From: Prinsepia uniflora
Taxonomy: Eukaryota; Streptophyta; Magnoliopsida; Rosales; Rosaceae
Direction of reading: 5' to 3'
Assembly: GCA_032719365.1 (NCBI GenBank)
Contig: CM064871.1
Coordinates: forward strand, 60,896,416-60,960,415
Length of the DNA: 64,000 nucleotides
In this document: in pieces, positions 1-12,432 of the stretch
Layout of the letters: each line of letters opens with the position of its first letter
How positions within the stretch are numbered: position 1 is the first letter of the stretch
The notes under the pieces: generated by a model
Databases searched by the model: none
The model's input: the letters and a program-made list of their open reading frames with translations, nothing else
What the model was told of the DNA's origin: nothing
Position numbers and translations under genes: made by a program

Positions 1-187
1 GGCAGACGGCATGCCGAAAACGGAGTTCCGACAGTTTCGTCCTCGATTTAAACTACGTAGGGGCACTTTAGTAATTTTGTAAAGAGGGGACATTTTGGTA
101 AATTACTTGTGAGATATTATTTTGTGGCCAATTGAGCAGTGACACTTGTCCCCTTATTCCCTATGTTTCTGTGCACCGTCCTTGTTA

Positions 188-318
<131 letters not shown>

Positions 319-444
319 GTGTAATTGTGTGGTGTTGTGTTTGTGTGTATGTCGTGGTTCGACCGAAAGGAAAAGAAAGGAAAACAGAAAAAAAAAAAAT
401 GAAAACAAGGAGAGGAGAAGGATAAGAGAGAAGGGGAGGTTAAG

Positions 445-2532
445 TGTAACAACCTGTACCTTCGGGAAGGGTATAAATGTAATTTTTGTAAAGATTTGTA
501 TAAAAAGACGATTTTGCCCTTGTGAATAGTGCGTCAAAAGTTGACTTTTTGATTTACAGGTTAGATGAGTGTTGACTATTGACCGTGACGTAGTTTAGGA
601 CGTCACAAGTCCGTAGACAGGTGGCAAGTCCGTAGACAGGTGTCATGTCCGATTTGGACAATCGGAGAAAAAGTTATGACGTTCGGAAGATTGAGGGCGT
701 TACCGTAATTTTGACTAATCGAGGAAAATGTTGACTTTTTAGTGGAATTGTGATTTTCACGTAGACCGAGGACCGTTAGATATGTCTCGACGTCCTGAGT
801 ACAACGACAGGTGGCACGCTGTCCTCGGACGTCGGACGAAATAGTTACCGGTCTGGAAAGTTTGAGGGTAAAACGGTAAATTATTAACACTAGGGGCAAT
901 TTGGTCTTTTCCCTTATGCCCACTCAGATCAGAACAAGTGGCAATAGTGGATTGGGATATTTGTTCTCTGTCCATGGGAATGTGGACACGTGGTGAGGGC
1001 TGGATGGTTCTAGGCACGTCTAAAATGTGCACGGCCACAAAGTATCCAAAATAAAACCGTGCATTTGGCTGTGAGAAACAGAAAACAGAGAGGAAGAATT
1101 TGAGAGTGGGTGATCGATTCTGTGTGTGTGAGAGTTCTGTGAATTGTGAGAGTAACAGAGAGAAGAGAGGAGAGACTGGTGATCGGGTTTTGGAGTTGAG
1201 ATCGTGCACGGAACACGGTGGTCGGAGGTTCAAATTTTCAGAGAAACAGAGGAGCCGTGGGACTGTGGTGGTGGTTCTGCCGTGTTGTGGTGCAAACCAA
1301 GCCAATAGAAGGCCTAGACGATTGCAGGGGACTCAACGAGCACCGTGGCACGCGGCGGTGCAGACAGCGGAGGAGGAATCGAAGGACGGGAGACGCCTGA
1401 GATGGTCGAGGAGCGCACGGAGCGCGATTGACATTTTACGATTCGTGAGTGGACTCTTTCTTTCCTTACGAGCATGCCTAACTGTTTTATTTATGTTTTA
1501 TGATATTACATATGGTTTTTATGCTTTTTGATGGTGATTATATGTGGTTGATATGTTTGCACGTTTTTCGAGAAAAGCTGGATTTTGATTTTGATGTTAA
1601 GTTTCATGTTTTCACTCTAGAATTGTTTTCTGATGGTTATAAGTGGATTATGAAGTATGATTTTGGAAATCAAGGTTTTGGTTTTGAAATCGGATTTCGA
1701 GAAACGAAATTTGGTTTTAAAGTCGGAAAAGGTGGATTTCCGGATTTGGGTTCGGAATGACGGTTCTGAACGTCGGAAGGGCTTCGAACCAGGGATTTCG
1801 GATTCGAGTTTGGATGTGAATTTAGAATTGATTTTAAATTGGTTTTGGATTGGATTTCCTGGATCTGGATATTGGGTTTAAAGACCCGGATTCTGATTGA
1901 CGGGGGACGGGCCCGGATTGAGTTTAAAGACTCGGATATTTACGATATTACCCCCGTAGGCCTATTGAGTTTAAAGACTCGGGAGTTTAAAGACTCGGAT
2001 TACATTGAGGCCTAGTCGAGTTTAAAGACTCGGATAGACCCAGCAGGTTTGATCAGACTTGGATATTTGTGGATTTGGTTTTATGATATAATCTTGCTAT
2101 ACTGTTTTATGTTGTGGTTTTCTGATACTTAGTTGGGCATGCATATTTTAAAACGGAGGGTAAAATCTTATTGTTTTCTTTAAACTGCTTTACTTCTAAA
2201 TCGTGTTTGAAACTCTTATTTTTCCTTCAGTCCACTCACACTTTTGGTTTTAACTTACCCTCCAGGTCGTGGTGATAGCGCTGGGGTGAACGTTGAGGCA
2301 GGAATCGAGGCATAGAGCTTTTGACGTTCTTTCGTTGCGAGACTAGCATAGTAGGATTTTGTGCCCATTTTGTAGAGCTATGCTCTGACTTACAGTTGTA
2401 TTATATTTCTCCCTTGTCTGATAATTATGCTTATAATGGTGTTGAGGTTATTTTGGTACTTTGAGTGTGATTGTCAGACGGGATCAGGGTTCGTCCTGGG
2501 TATCGAGGCGATATTTGGGACGGGTCCTGACA
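445..2532 (+). mobile_element. Solo LTR (2,088 bp), Ty3/gypsy Tekay-like family
   Basis: Starts TGTAACAACC and ends GGGTCCTGACA. It is flanked by a perfect 5-bp target-site duplication, TTAAG, at 440-444 and 2533-2537. It is inserted in the LTR that spans 1-5145, so it is the younger of the two. Internal landmarks: GTGAGTGGAC at 1445-1454, a dyad-repeat cassette at 1874-2033, GTCCACTCAC at 2230-2239 and CCCTCCAG ending at 2265. There is no coding sequence between two LTRs, which fits LTR-LTR recombination. Short open frames at 1100-1531 and nearby are chance frames within the LTR. Confidence 0.92.
1874..2033 (+). repeat. Dyad-repeat cassette, 5 copies of GRGTTTAAAGACYC
   Basis: Copies start at 1874 (GGG...CCC arms) and at 1920, 1967, 1983 and 2018 (GAG...CTC arms). 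Each is a short inverted repeat around TTTAAAG and is mostly followed by GG. The cassette sits between the two inverted decamers of the LTR scaffold. Confidence 0.9.
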
Positions 2533-5148
2533 TTAAGGGAAGGAGATGACATGAAAATCGTGAGGAGAAGAGTGGCAGAACGTTGAATAAACGACTAACC
2601 CATGAGCAGAGTTTTCGGGTTAGGTTTGGTCAACCTAGTTTCTGACTAGGAACCGTGGAATCAAGGTAAGGAACATCTTCCTGGAATCCCTACGACCATG
2701 ATGGACTGCAGAGGTGAGGTCTTAGGTGCTGGAAACAGCCCAGACAGTGGATAACGTTAGTAGATCGGAAGTTTGGAGTTGGTGAGTGATTTTCTTGATA
2801 ATTTCTTGAGTTTTGAATTCATAGATCATTAGAATGATTTGAAATATTTGGTAGAAAAAGAATTGAAAAGAACGAAAAACTGAGTTAGAACCGGGTTGGG
2901 CGACCCGAAAACAAGGGCAATCGGGTGAAGGAGATGATGAACAATGTCTTGCATTGTAGCAGCCCGTGGCTCCCACGCGCATCCACTTTGGGCTGAGCGT
3001 GGAGGGCATGAGCGGGAATCTCGAGGTGCGGTCAGTACGAAAGTTCATCCTTTCGATGTTACAAGTCCAACAATACAATTATCGAGTCGATCGGACACCG
3101 TTTAAGGGTAGTTTTGCGTATCCGAATGTTTAGAGTTCGTTTTAAATTCGTTTAAAAATCCTGAAAAATTATGGGATTAAAATAGAAGATTTTGGGATGG
3201 TTTGTGACCTTAATATGTGGTTTATGGCAGGAAGTGACATTCTCGGAAATTACTGAAAAACGTGCGAAGGTGAATTCGGTGATTCAAAGGTATGTGGGTG
3301 GACTTTCCTTCCCTAATCTCTTATTCATGCATATTTATATGATTTCAATGTGTTTCTATGTGATGTTGAGTGCTTGGGAATTTTATTGGATTGTTCGGTG
3401 AATTTATGAATATTTTTTTATTATTTTAATGCAAGTTTTACGAGGATTTCCATGAATTGGTTTCGGAGACCGTTTGAATTGAAGTTTCAAATCGAACTTG
3501 GTTTATGACATGAAATAATGTATTTTGGAATAGTTATGAGTTACATATGATTTCTGAACAGTTTTTACGAAAGTAGCCCTAATGGTATATTTTATGAGAA
3601 TGTTGTGGTTTATGGTTTTGGGCTTAGGCCCGTGATTCTGATTGTAGATTTGACTCATGTTATTGAGATATGACGTGTGTATATGTTATTAGTATTCATG
3701 GTATGAGTTATGATGATGATTGTGAAGTGTGACATTGAGTTGTGATGTGAATACGTGTTCCTCGATATGCGTGATGTGTAATGATGTGACTTGTAGGGGT
3801 GTGATGTTTGTGTTGATTGCTTGAATGTGAGTCTCAGACGCCGAGCCCGGGGCTCCAGTTCTTGAGACTGAGTGTGATGACTCGGACGTTGAGCCTGGGG
3901 CTCTGGTTCCTGAGCAATTATGTGTTATGCCTACCGGTAGCGCACTTGTGATGTGATGATTGATGTTGTGCTTGTGCATTGGTGATGATTTGATTATGAG
4001 TGAATTTGTTGTGTGTCTGCCTGTAGGGCAGTGGTTTATGTTTGATATTGTGATGACTGTGATATATGCGAATTGATGTGACAGTGGTTATAGTTTGATT
4101 ACGTGGCATTGATGTACTTGACGATTATGATATGACGTGCTAGTATTTTCACGGTAGAGTTGATATACAAATGTTTACACGTATTACGAGAATATTACGA
4201 GAATATTACACGTGCTTTGTTTTAAATCGAAGTGAAACGGTTTTGAACTGGGTTCATATGCATGCATGGTTTTGGAAAACGGAGGGTAAAAGAATGGATG
4301 TTTTCAAACTATGTTTTAAACTATTTCTTTTTGTTCATTCACACGTTTTCTTGATTTTTGTAACCCTACAGGAATGCTGCACGGAACTCGAGGCTCGAGA
4401 GGCGGAGGCATGAACTAGCAGGAGTTGTGTTTATTCCTTATCTGACTAGGTTTTGGTCAGACGGGAATGAGGCCTGATAGTACTGTTTGTGTGTATTCGG
4501 GTGTATTCTCTTTATTATCATTTTATTAATGTGATGATATATATTTATTTTCATTTTAATCCAAATTTTAAAATTTGGAAAATTGAGGAATTTGATTACA
4601 CTAATAGTTGGGATATTAATGGACTTTGTGGTGATTGATTATGAGTATTATTTATGTGAACATTTTGTTGGGTATATTATGGTGCTATTTACTTATGAAT
4701 AAGAACTTGATCATAATTGAATATAGTTATGAGAAATGATAACATGATGATATGAAAGTATAAATATATATTGAATATGCCAAAGATAGAACTAAAGAAG
4801 TTTTTATTAGTGAGTATACATATATGTTGTTAAGGACCTTTTAGTGTTTACAACATGGACTTGATTATGTAAGCAATTAGGTATTTTAAATCTGTGATTA
4901 TCTATATATGTAAATGAGATGGTAAAACCTGATGAATTTTAATAATGGAAGGAAGACCCCGAATAAAGATAAGTTAGTAATTTTCCACTACCTGTCGGGG
5001 TTTAATGGGCTGGATGTGGGGTAACCCTGTGGGAGTGGACATGTTTTGGTTAACCTAAAAAGATATGGACCTTAATGCAATGGGTAATATCCCTTGTTTG
5101 ATAAGATTTGTCAGATGAAAGTAGGATTAGGGACGGGTTCTGTCAACT

Positions 5149-5160
5149 TGGTATTAGAGC
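5149..5160 (+). other. Primer-binding site, initiator Met tRNA type
   Basis: TGGTATTAGAGC lies 3 nt after the TGTCA end of the LTR. It matches the usual plant PBS for tRNA-iMet (TGGTATCAGAGC) with one C-to-T change, and continues TAGGTT as in many Ty3/gypsy elements. This marks the junction of the 5' LTR with the internal region. Confidence 0.8.
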
Positions 5161-5480
5161 TAGGTTAATGGATATTTTGTTTCTAAGAGATGAACTCTGT
5201 ATATAATTTATTGAATGGCTATTGATGATTTTTTTTTTGGCGCTATGATATTCATATGAGAATGGTATAATGATATATGATAATCATGATATGTTGATAG
5301 TAAGAATGATGGGATGATGCATGATGATGAATATGTGATGCCATATGAGATGATCATGTTAATGATGATATATGTGATGATGATGCAGTGATGTGATAAC
5401 ATGACAATAATGTGATGTTATGATAGTATGATGAAAATGATAATTGACTGTTTTCTATGCACGCTTTATGAAGTTTCAAA
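5161..5480. other. Remnant of retroelement leader, low complexity
   Basis: Follows the PBS. It is dominated by degenerate ATGATG/TGATATG low-complexity sequence (about 5225-5440) and has no recognisable gag or pol frame. The internal region is either deleted or too decayed to read. Confidence 0.5.
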
Positions 5481-6704
5481 GTTGTTCTGGGTAAATACCC
5501 GAAAAACACAATTTTCGAAGAAACAAATTCATTAATTTTGTTGGAGCTTAAGTGTGGTTTGGGATTTGGATTTGAGTTAATGATATTGTATGCTTTATGT
5601 GTCCATGATCTGAATTTGGTTTTAAATGCTTATTAATAGTTTCAAAAATTTTAACTTGACTTCGAATACATTTTTTGTGAATGTCAATAAATCGAATTTG
5701 GTTTTCATACGATTATCGAAATTTTTTGGGAATTTTAAATGTTTATTTCATGGTTTACATATAGATTTTTATTTTAAAATGATTTAATAATTGTATGAAA
5801 ATAGTGTTGGATTATGACTCGGATTTTTAAATACGTTTTTAAGGGATTTTACGAAGATTTTTTTCAGACAATTTTGCCCTTGAATTTTTGCTTGGGTTTC
5901 TATTTTGGGGAAGGGAGATATTTTGGGGTGGGTTGTTTTGAGCCACATGCTCATTTCTTCTTCATTTTAGTACATTCTCTCCATCTCTCTCTTCTCTTCT
6001 CGTGCAACCAAAACAAAACCCACACACAAACCATTATTCCAACTTAGATTTTTAGGCGTTTTTGGACTAAACCATGGAGGGGATCATGTTCTTTGAACCC
6101 TCATAATCAAGATTAACCTAGTTTTGAAGGTGGAAAGATGTGGACACGGTCGGTACGCGATGAGGAAATAACACACATCTTTTAAGGCTTATATCTTAGA
6201 ATCTATGTACTTTCTCTCAATTCTGAGCTAGGATTTAGATTCATGGGATCGACTAGTTAGATTTTGATATAAAATTTGTCTAATTTGGTTGAGAAATTAG
6301 GGAGTTATGGAGGTTTGAAAATCAGATTAATAATTGAGGATGTCAGCATGATGTCACTAGATGACGTCAACATGACATCACCAGATGATGTCAACATGAT
6401 GTCATTATGACGGCAACATGCCATGTGGCAAGGGGCCACATGTCAGGGCCACATCAGCAAGTAGGGTGACATCAATAAAGTGGCACGTCAGCATGGGCTG
6501 GCATCAGCGGGTGAAGTCAGCTGCACGTGGGGATGGGCGACGACCTTCTACTGGCACGTGGCGATGGGTGGGTAGGAATTTTGAGTCATGACGGGGCTTT
6601 TTTGAAAGGTTTGACGAGCTGAATCCAATGGTGGTGGTTTTAGGCCGATGGAATTTCGTTTAGGGGTAGTTTTGGGTGTCAAAATCTCGAGTTGCGTGTT
6701 TAGA

Positions 6705-8270
6705 ACTGATATGCAAAAACTAAGCATTAAAGTAAATAAAAAGTCACACTCAATACATAAGGAAACATATGCAATTAAAAACCCTTTTTTTTTTGGTAGA
6801 TTGTAGCATTGGTAAATAGGGATTGTTCTGGACCGGAGATTGATGGTACCTATGCATGATTGTCATTTGATTAGTTAACTGGGGGTAAAGATTGATTTCA
6901 AAGCCCTAAGTAATTAAACAAAACCTAAACTAACCTAATCTATTATTTACACGTGGTCAACTCATTCTTATACCTAACTAATTCATGATTTATATCAACT
7001 TCAAACCTACAAAATTCTATAACCTTAGTTTTACGAGAATATTGCATATTCTTAAGTACGTGTAGGGAGACACTCACGCCGCACTTTCAGTGATCTAGAC
7101 TTGGAGACACTACTCTATCTAATCAAACATTAAGTACCAATATATAAGCATAACAAAAACTAAAATATTAGAACACATGGGAGATTATTGAAATTAATAC
7201 ATATCATAAAACCAAGGTAACATTAATAATCAGTTCATAAACCAAGATATTCAAGCACAAAAGATAACTACAAAGTAAAGAGGCCGTGTTACACTTTTTC
7301 TCTTCAGGACACCCTATGGATACAAAGTGATTAGACACTCTTTGGTGAGACAACCGGGAATTACCCTAGATTGTCGCGGTTGAAGGTGTTTGTGGTAGAG
7401 TATGGTGTAATTGGCTATTGCAAAAGAAATATCGAATTATTGAAGAGAGAAATTTGGTTAAGCAGAGTTTTGGTACTATTAGCCTAAACCTCTCTATTTA
7501 TAGGAGAAAATTAATCCTCAAATAAATATGAGTTCACAATTTATATCCTAAAAGAAAAATGATTAAACTAATTAAATTAAAATCCTAAAGGAAAAAGGTT
7601 TCCTTTGGGAAAAAGAAAAAAAATCGTAACTTGAGTTGGACAATTATTCCACAAGAAAGGAGGAAATAGTTGCTGGAATTAAACAAGAAACGATTCGATG
7701 GAAGCTGGCTGAAATTTAGGAGACTTTTCGGTGGTCAAACAGCAGTCAACGTGCAAGGAAGGCTGGAAGAGTGTTCAGTACATGCGCGAAGAAGTAAGGC
7801 CTTCCGTTCGGGAGGCGCTAGCTAAACGGAGCTAAGAATTTTAGCAGTCAACGCGCAAAACAGCTAACGGTGGCATCAGTGGACCCGCGCCGAAGCTGGT
7901 TGCAGGGATTCAGGAGGCGCGCGTCGATAGTCTTCTCTAGAAATTGATAGACGCTTGTCGAGTAGAATTTGGGCTATCATTTTGGATTCGGTAGGCCTCG
8001 ACCGAATTCCTGAGTGGTTTTTTTATGGCTACATTTCATTCGATCATAATTTCTTCAATATAACTCCGATTTAGGTGATTATTTCGCCTAAATTCTTGTA
8101 ATTCCGATCTTTATCCCATTCTGCACATTTCTCATAAAATATATTATTTTCTCATATTTTTTGGTATTTAAACATTAAAATATAAGCATAAAGGGTATAC
8201 AATGATGTTTAATGCAAGGCTTATAAAGGATGCACTACTATCCCAAGGTTTAGGGGGGTGGGGGGTTTAT
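6705..8270. mobile_element. Unclassified insertion in the diverged LTR
   Basis: This block has a different composition and none of the LTR landmarks, and it separates two parts of the older LTR. I saw no open frame of note and no domain. I could not define terminal repeats or a target-site duplication, so both edges are estimates. It could be part of a Copia or other LTR element; a TATA-like CTCTATTTATAGG lies near 7490. Confidence 0.35.
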
Positions 8271-8636
8271 ATACGAGCTTATGTGCATTATTGGTGACCT
8301 CGATTGTTACTTTGACAAGTGAGGACGCTCCAAGGACTTCTAAGGAGCACACAACTCAAGAGTGGGCTACCAGTTGGACTATGAGTGGACAGTTTGTTTT
8401 TCAAATGTGATGCATGCATATTTATATAGTTATATGGTTTTGTTGCATGGTCTGGTTTGCAATCATTTGAATATATGGGAAAAGGTTATTGTGGATTCTC
8501 AGAAAAACAGGAGTTTGGGCTCATGCTCTAGTTATAAATGTTTTGGGCTTTTGTTGGTATTTCAAAAGCAAGTTAAAAAGTATTTTTGGTAAATTGTTTT
8601 TCCCAGTATAGTCACCCTCATGCGAGTGGATCGCTA

Positions 8637-8735
8637 TTCCGGAGTTGGACACTAAGGATTCCCGGAGTTGGACACCGAAGATTCCCAGAGTTGGACATTG
8701 AGGATTCCCAGAGTTAGACACTGAAGATTCCTGGA
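8637..8735 (+). repeat. Short tandem repeat, about 27 bp, 4 copies
   Basis: Repeats of GGAGTTGGACACYRARGATTCC-like units. They occupy the cassette slot of the LTR scaffold, where other copies hold the dyad repeats. Confidence 0.75.
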
Positions 8736-9517
8736 TAAGGACTCAGGCGTAATCAGAGTTGGGCTCCGATCTTGTTGACGATGTTGGACTCTGTAGGTTT
8801 TGTCACGTCTACGAATAGAACATGGGATTAGCTGGTTGGACCAGTGGGGCAAGGTTTGACTATTATTGGTTGTTTTGTCTGAAGGTTTTTCAAATTGCTT
8901 TGAAACAGGGATTTCAAGGAAATGTGGATCAGGGGTATTTATATGATTTACATGATTTATGTTGGACCCAAAATTTTGTATATGAAATTTTTTATCTGAA
9001 ATCAAGTGTTTATTTGTCTATGCATGCATGTTTTTATAAACTAGGGGGGAGAAAGGATTATTTCGGAAAATAGTTTTGCAAGGCTTTATTTTTGTCCACT
9101 CACAGTTTTTATGGTTTTGTACCCTTCAGACTGATATTGTGACAAGGGAAATTTTGAGGCTGAGAAGTGCTACAGGCACATAGAGATGTAGGTAAAGAAA
9201 GCCTCAAAAAGTGAAGGTCGGGTTGTAGGTCACGTGACTCGCACCAAGTTGGTGCATTTACTTGGGACTGTGCGCTCTCGTTAACTAGAGTAGGGTTCTG
9301 GTTTTTTTTTCTTGTCTAGTGCTCTGTATAACCACAGTTAGCGAACTTGTGTTTTATGGTTGACACATGAAGGTTATCCCTTGGCTAACACTGTTTTTGT
9401 ATTTATTATTGGACTGAGGGTACTTTGGGGATTTAAGGTTTTAGTGTTAGACGAGAGTAGACACTTTCATGAGTATCAAGGTGATTTTGGGGAGGGTCTT
9501 GTGTGAAGCATTGCCAC

Positions 9518-10178
9518 ATCAAAATATCTAAGATCCTTGAAACCTAAAACACCCCCTTTGTTTCCTTTTGTAAGTTTATCCCAAGAGCCCTAATGAATCC
9601 CAGTCTTTTTCCAAGTGCTTCCCCACCAAACGTTCGCAAGAATGCATATAATATCATTATAAACCTTAATATGTAGCATCAATCAAGTTATAGAATAGAT
9701 GGGCATGACCATAGCTACACATTCGAGGAGAATTTCCTTACCAACACGGGATAAATATTGCTCTGCCCAACCTTGTACTTGACCCTAAATTCGCATATGA
9801 GTTACCTTAAAACCTTCTTTTTCAAGCACCAAAATCTGGCATGAGCCCTAGATACTTTCCAAAGCCTTCCCTATGTTGAATTACAAGGATATTAGATATG
9901 ACTTCCTTTTTCTTAGTTGTACAATCACAACTAAATAAAATTGCACTCCTTTCAAAATTAACAAGTTGCCCAGATTCTGCAACGTAAGTATATAACATTT
10001 TTGTAATATAGTTAGCCTTTTTATAGAAGCTTCGCAGAGGAATGTAGAATCGTTAGCAAAAAGAAATAAGTTCAAACCATTAGTACAAGGGAGATGCCAT
10101 CAAGCACCCCATCTGCCTTACGTTTTCTCATCAAAGAAGTTAAACCCTAGGCACATAAAGCAAATAAGAAAGGAAGTA
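9518..10178 (-). pseudogene. Decayed LINE (non-LTR) reverse transcriptase fragment
   Basis: Read on the minus strand across several frames, the pieces follow the order of plant L1-type reverse transcriptase. LPFLFALCA and DGVLDGIS come first (about 10100-10178). FANDSTFLCEAS follows (near 10045), a mutated form of the catalytic FADDS motif with Asp changed to Asn. Then come KYLGL-like, GKEILLECVAM, WWGS and WDKL..GGVLGFKDL blocks near the other end. Frameshifts and stops break it throughout, so it cannot be translated. The 5' half of the LINE (endonuclease and early RT) is missing; the 68-bp tandem array starts where the similarity ends. Confidence 0.8.
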
Positions 10179-10895
10179 AACTCGTGGATAGAATTTGCCT
10201 ATCGGAGCTATGGAAGCACCCCATCTGCCTCTTATGCGTTTGATCGGTAGTTACGGATAGCATTTGCCGATCGGAGCATGCTTCTTAGAGGAAGTAAACT
10301 CGTGGATTCGATTAGTAGCTACGAATAATATTTTTCGATCGGAGCATGCTTCCTGAAGAAATTCGAGTAATGTGTTCAATCAGTAGCTAATAATAGCATT
10401 TTTTGATCGAAGCATGCTTCCCGGAGGAAGTAAACTCGTGCATCCGATCGGCAGCTACGGATAGCGTTTACCGATCGGAGCATGCTTTCTGGAGGAAGTC
10501 GAGTAATGCATCCGAGCGGTAGCTATTAATAGCATTTGCCGACCAGAGCATGCTTCCTGAAGGAAATCAAGTAATATGCTCGATCAGTAGCTACTGATAA
10601 CGTTTGTCGATCGGAGCATGCTTCCCAGAGGAAGTAAACTCGTGCATCCGATCGGTAACTACGGATAGCATTTGCTGATCGGAGCATGCTACTTGAGGAA
10701 GTCAAGTAATGCGTCCGAGCGGTAGCTACTGATAGCATTTTCCAATCGGAGCATGCTTCCTAGAATAAGTCAAGTAATGTGTCCAATCGGTAGCTACTGA
10801 TAGTGTTTGCCGATTGGAGCATGCTTCCCAGAGGAAGTCGAATAATGCATCCGATTAGTAGTTACTTATAGCATTTTTTGATCGAAGCATGTGAA
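10178..10895. repeat. 68-bp minisatellite, about 10 copies
   Basis: AGCATGC recurs at 10275, 10343, 10411, 10479, 10547, 10615, 10683, 10750, 10818 and 10886 (the last degenerate), a period of 68 bp with one 67-bp step. Units contain GATCGGAGCATGCTTCC and GGTAGCTACGGATAGC. Two variants, GTAAACTCGTG and GAGTAATG, are mixed along the array without strict alternation. Confidence 0.93.
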
Positions 10896-10920
10896 TGAGT
10901 GTATGAGCACTTGAAGTGAT

Positions 10921-11165
10921 GTTTCATGATGATGTAGATGTACCGACAGACGATGTTGTGTGCATGCTGCTCATGTACCATGGCAATAATGTGAGCATAA
11001 CGATGCATATGTGCCCAAAGACGATGTTGTATGCATGATACTCATGTGCCATGGGCAATGATGTGAGCATAACAATGTATATGTGCTCAAAAGTGATGTT
11101 GTATGTATGATGCTCATGTGCCATGGGCAATAATGTGAGCATGATGATGCATATGTATTGAAAGG
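10921..11165. repeat. About 72-bp tandem repeat, 3+ copies
   Basis: Units built around CTCATGTGCCATGGGCAATA start at about 10970, 11041 and 11113 (71-72 bp apart). The array is continuous with the 68-bp array but unrelated to it in sequence. The long open frame on the minus strand across this block is a repeat artefact. Confidence 0.85.
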
Positions 11166-11269
11166 CGTTGTGATTCATATATAAAGTTTGTTGACAAGTT
11201 AATACTGACATCTTTTGATGTTTTTGGATGACCAAGTATCCGTTGACAAGACGAGAGGTGGACCTTGCG

Positions 11270-11591
11270 TGTAAGACCCGTGTCTTGGAGGGAACGTGAA
11301 CAATCCCACATTCTTGTGAGGGGGGAATGGTCTGGGAGAGGATGGTGGTGTGCCTTAAAGGTGTAGGCACACACCTATCTAGCACTAGGCCTTTTGGGAG
11401 CTCAAGTGGCTTTGGGGGGGATTGGAACCCCAAAGTTAAGCGAGTTGAGGCTGGTGCAATTCCATGATGGGTGACCCACTGGGAAGTTGCACCATGAGCT
11501 CCCGAAAACAAAACCGTGAGGGCGAGGCCCAAAGCGGACAATATGGTGCTAGATGAGTCGGGTCCTGACCGATGAGGGTCGGGTCCTGACA
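11270..11591 (+). mobile_element. Cassandra-type TRIM solo LTR with 5S rRNA-like core
   Basis: 322 bp, starting TGTAAGACCC and ending GGTCCTGACA, with a perfect 5-bp duplication TTGCG at 11265-11269 and 11592-11596. The core resembles plant 5S rRNA internal control regions: AAGTTAAGCG (about 11433) for the A box, and GATGGGTGACCCACTGGGAA (11466-11485) for the C box, with only a CA/TC difference in that stretch. The 3' part with AAACCGTGAGGGCG and CCCAAAGCGGACAATAT is typical of Cassandra LTRs as I remember them. Only one LTR is present. This is not a functional 5S gene. Confidence 0.9.
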
Positions 11592-11639
11592 TTGCGTTAA
11601 GTGGTAAGTTGACCAATGTGAGATGAGAGGGAGGCTGCA

Positions 11640-12065
11640 TCAAGGTGGTAGGCTAACCAAGGTGGGGGTTGGCCAACCAAGGGTTTGTTGACGAGACAAG
11701 AGAAAAGCCAAATCAAGGTGGTAGACTGACCAAGAAGGTGTCCAACTGAGCAAGGAAGTGTTTGGCAAAACAAGGAGGTGTGTGGGTGACCAAAAGAGTG
11801 CTAGGCCGACCAAGAAGGTGTCCAATCAATCAAGGAAGTGTCTGACCGAACAAGGAGGTGTCCATCCAACCAAAAAGGGGTGCTAGTCTGACCGACCGAC
11901 CAGCTGACCGCTGACCAAGGAAGTGTCTGGTCGAACAAGAAAGTGTCTGGTCGACCAAAATGGTGCTAGGTCGACCAAGAAGGTGTCTGGCTGACCAAGG
12001 AAATGCCTACCCAAACAAGAAGGTGTCTGGCCAACCCAAAAGGGTGCGAGGTCGACCAAGAAGGT
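11640..12065. repeat. 20-bp tandem units in an 80-bp higher-order array
   Basis: Units of the type ACCAAGAAGGTGTCYRRCYG repeat about every 20 bp. The variant CAAGAAGGTG recurs 80 bp apart (11731, 11811), which suggests a four-unit higher-order repeat. Related 20/40-bp units reappear at 22166-23090, on the other side of the nested LTRs. Confidence 0.8.
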
Positions 12066-12432
12066 GTTTGGAGCAAGAACAATTTGATTGGACCAAGTTG
12101 GCAGGACCTCGCACGATCATGTGGCTGATCGGCCCTGGTGAAGACGAAGGAAGACCAAGAGCAATTTGATCGAACCAAGTTGGTGGGACCTCGCATGATC
12201 ATATGGACAATCGACCTTGGTGAAGATGAAGGAAAACCAAGGAAAAATTGATCAGACCAAATTGGCGGGACCTCGTACAATCATGTGGCCGATCAGCTTT
12301 GGTGAAGACGAAGGAAGACTAAGAGCAATTTGATCACACCAAGTTGGCGGGACCTCGCACGATCATATGGTTGATCGGCTTTGGTGAAGATGAAGGAAGA
12401 CCAAAGGCAATTTGATGAAACCAAGTTGGCAG
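12066..12432. repeat. 82-bp tandem repeat, left part of a split array
   Basis: GGACCTCGCACGATCAT recurs at 12104, 12186, 12268 and 12350, exactly 82 bp apart. The next unit is cut at 12432 by an LTR and resumes at 22073. Units also hold TTGGTGAAGAYGAAGGAAGA and AAGTTGGCGGG. Confidence 0.93.

Larger units (their letters stand above)
5480..9516 (+). mobile_element. Diverged LTR of the same scaffold, interrupted
   Basis: Boundaries are approximate. Recognisable parts are an ACAATTTTGCCCTTG segment near 5868, a TTTAGGGGTAGTTTTGGGTG segment near 6660 matching one at 3100 in the left LTR, a degenerate GAGTGGAC site (about 8381), a GGAGTTGGACACC repeat cassette (8637-8735), TCCACTCAC (about 9099), an acceptor-like CCCTTCAG (about 9129) and a GGGTCTTGT end (about 9505). 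I could not find clean TG/CA termini or a target-site duplication, so this copy is old. A separate insertion occupies about 6705-8270. ATG/GTCA-rich repeats at 6340-6500 resemble those at 52300-52455. Confidence 0.5.

Noticed and set aside
10178..10895. CRISPR-like array
   Set aside because: Plant DNA, head-to-tail satellite with no unique spacers; the same holds for the dyad cassettes.
11376..11500. A genuine 5S rRNA gene
   Set aside because: It lies inside an LTR with a 5-bp duplication and departs from plant 5S outside the promoter boxes; this is Cassandra.
10924..11643. 239-codon minus-strand frame
   Set aside because: It runs across a 72-bp tandem repeat and the Cassandra LTR; no domain, and its parts repeat with the array.
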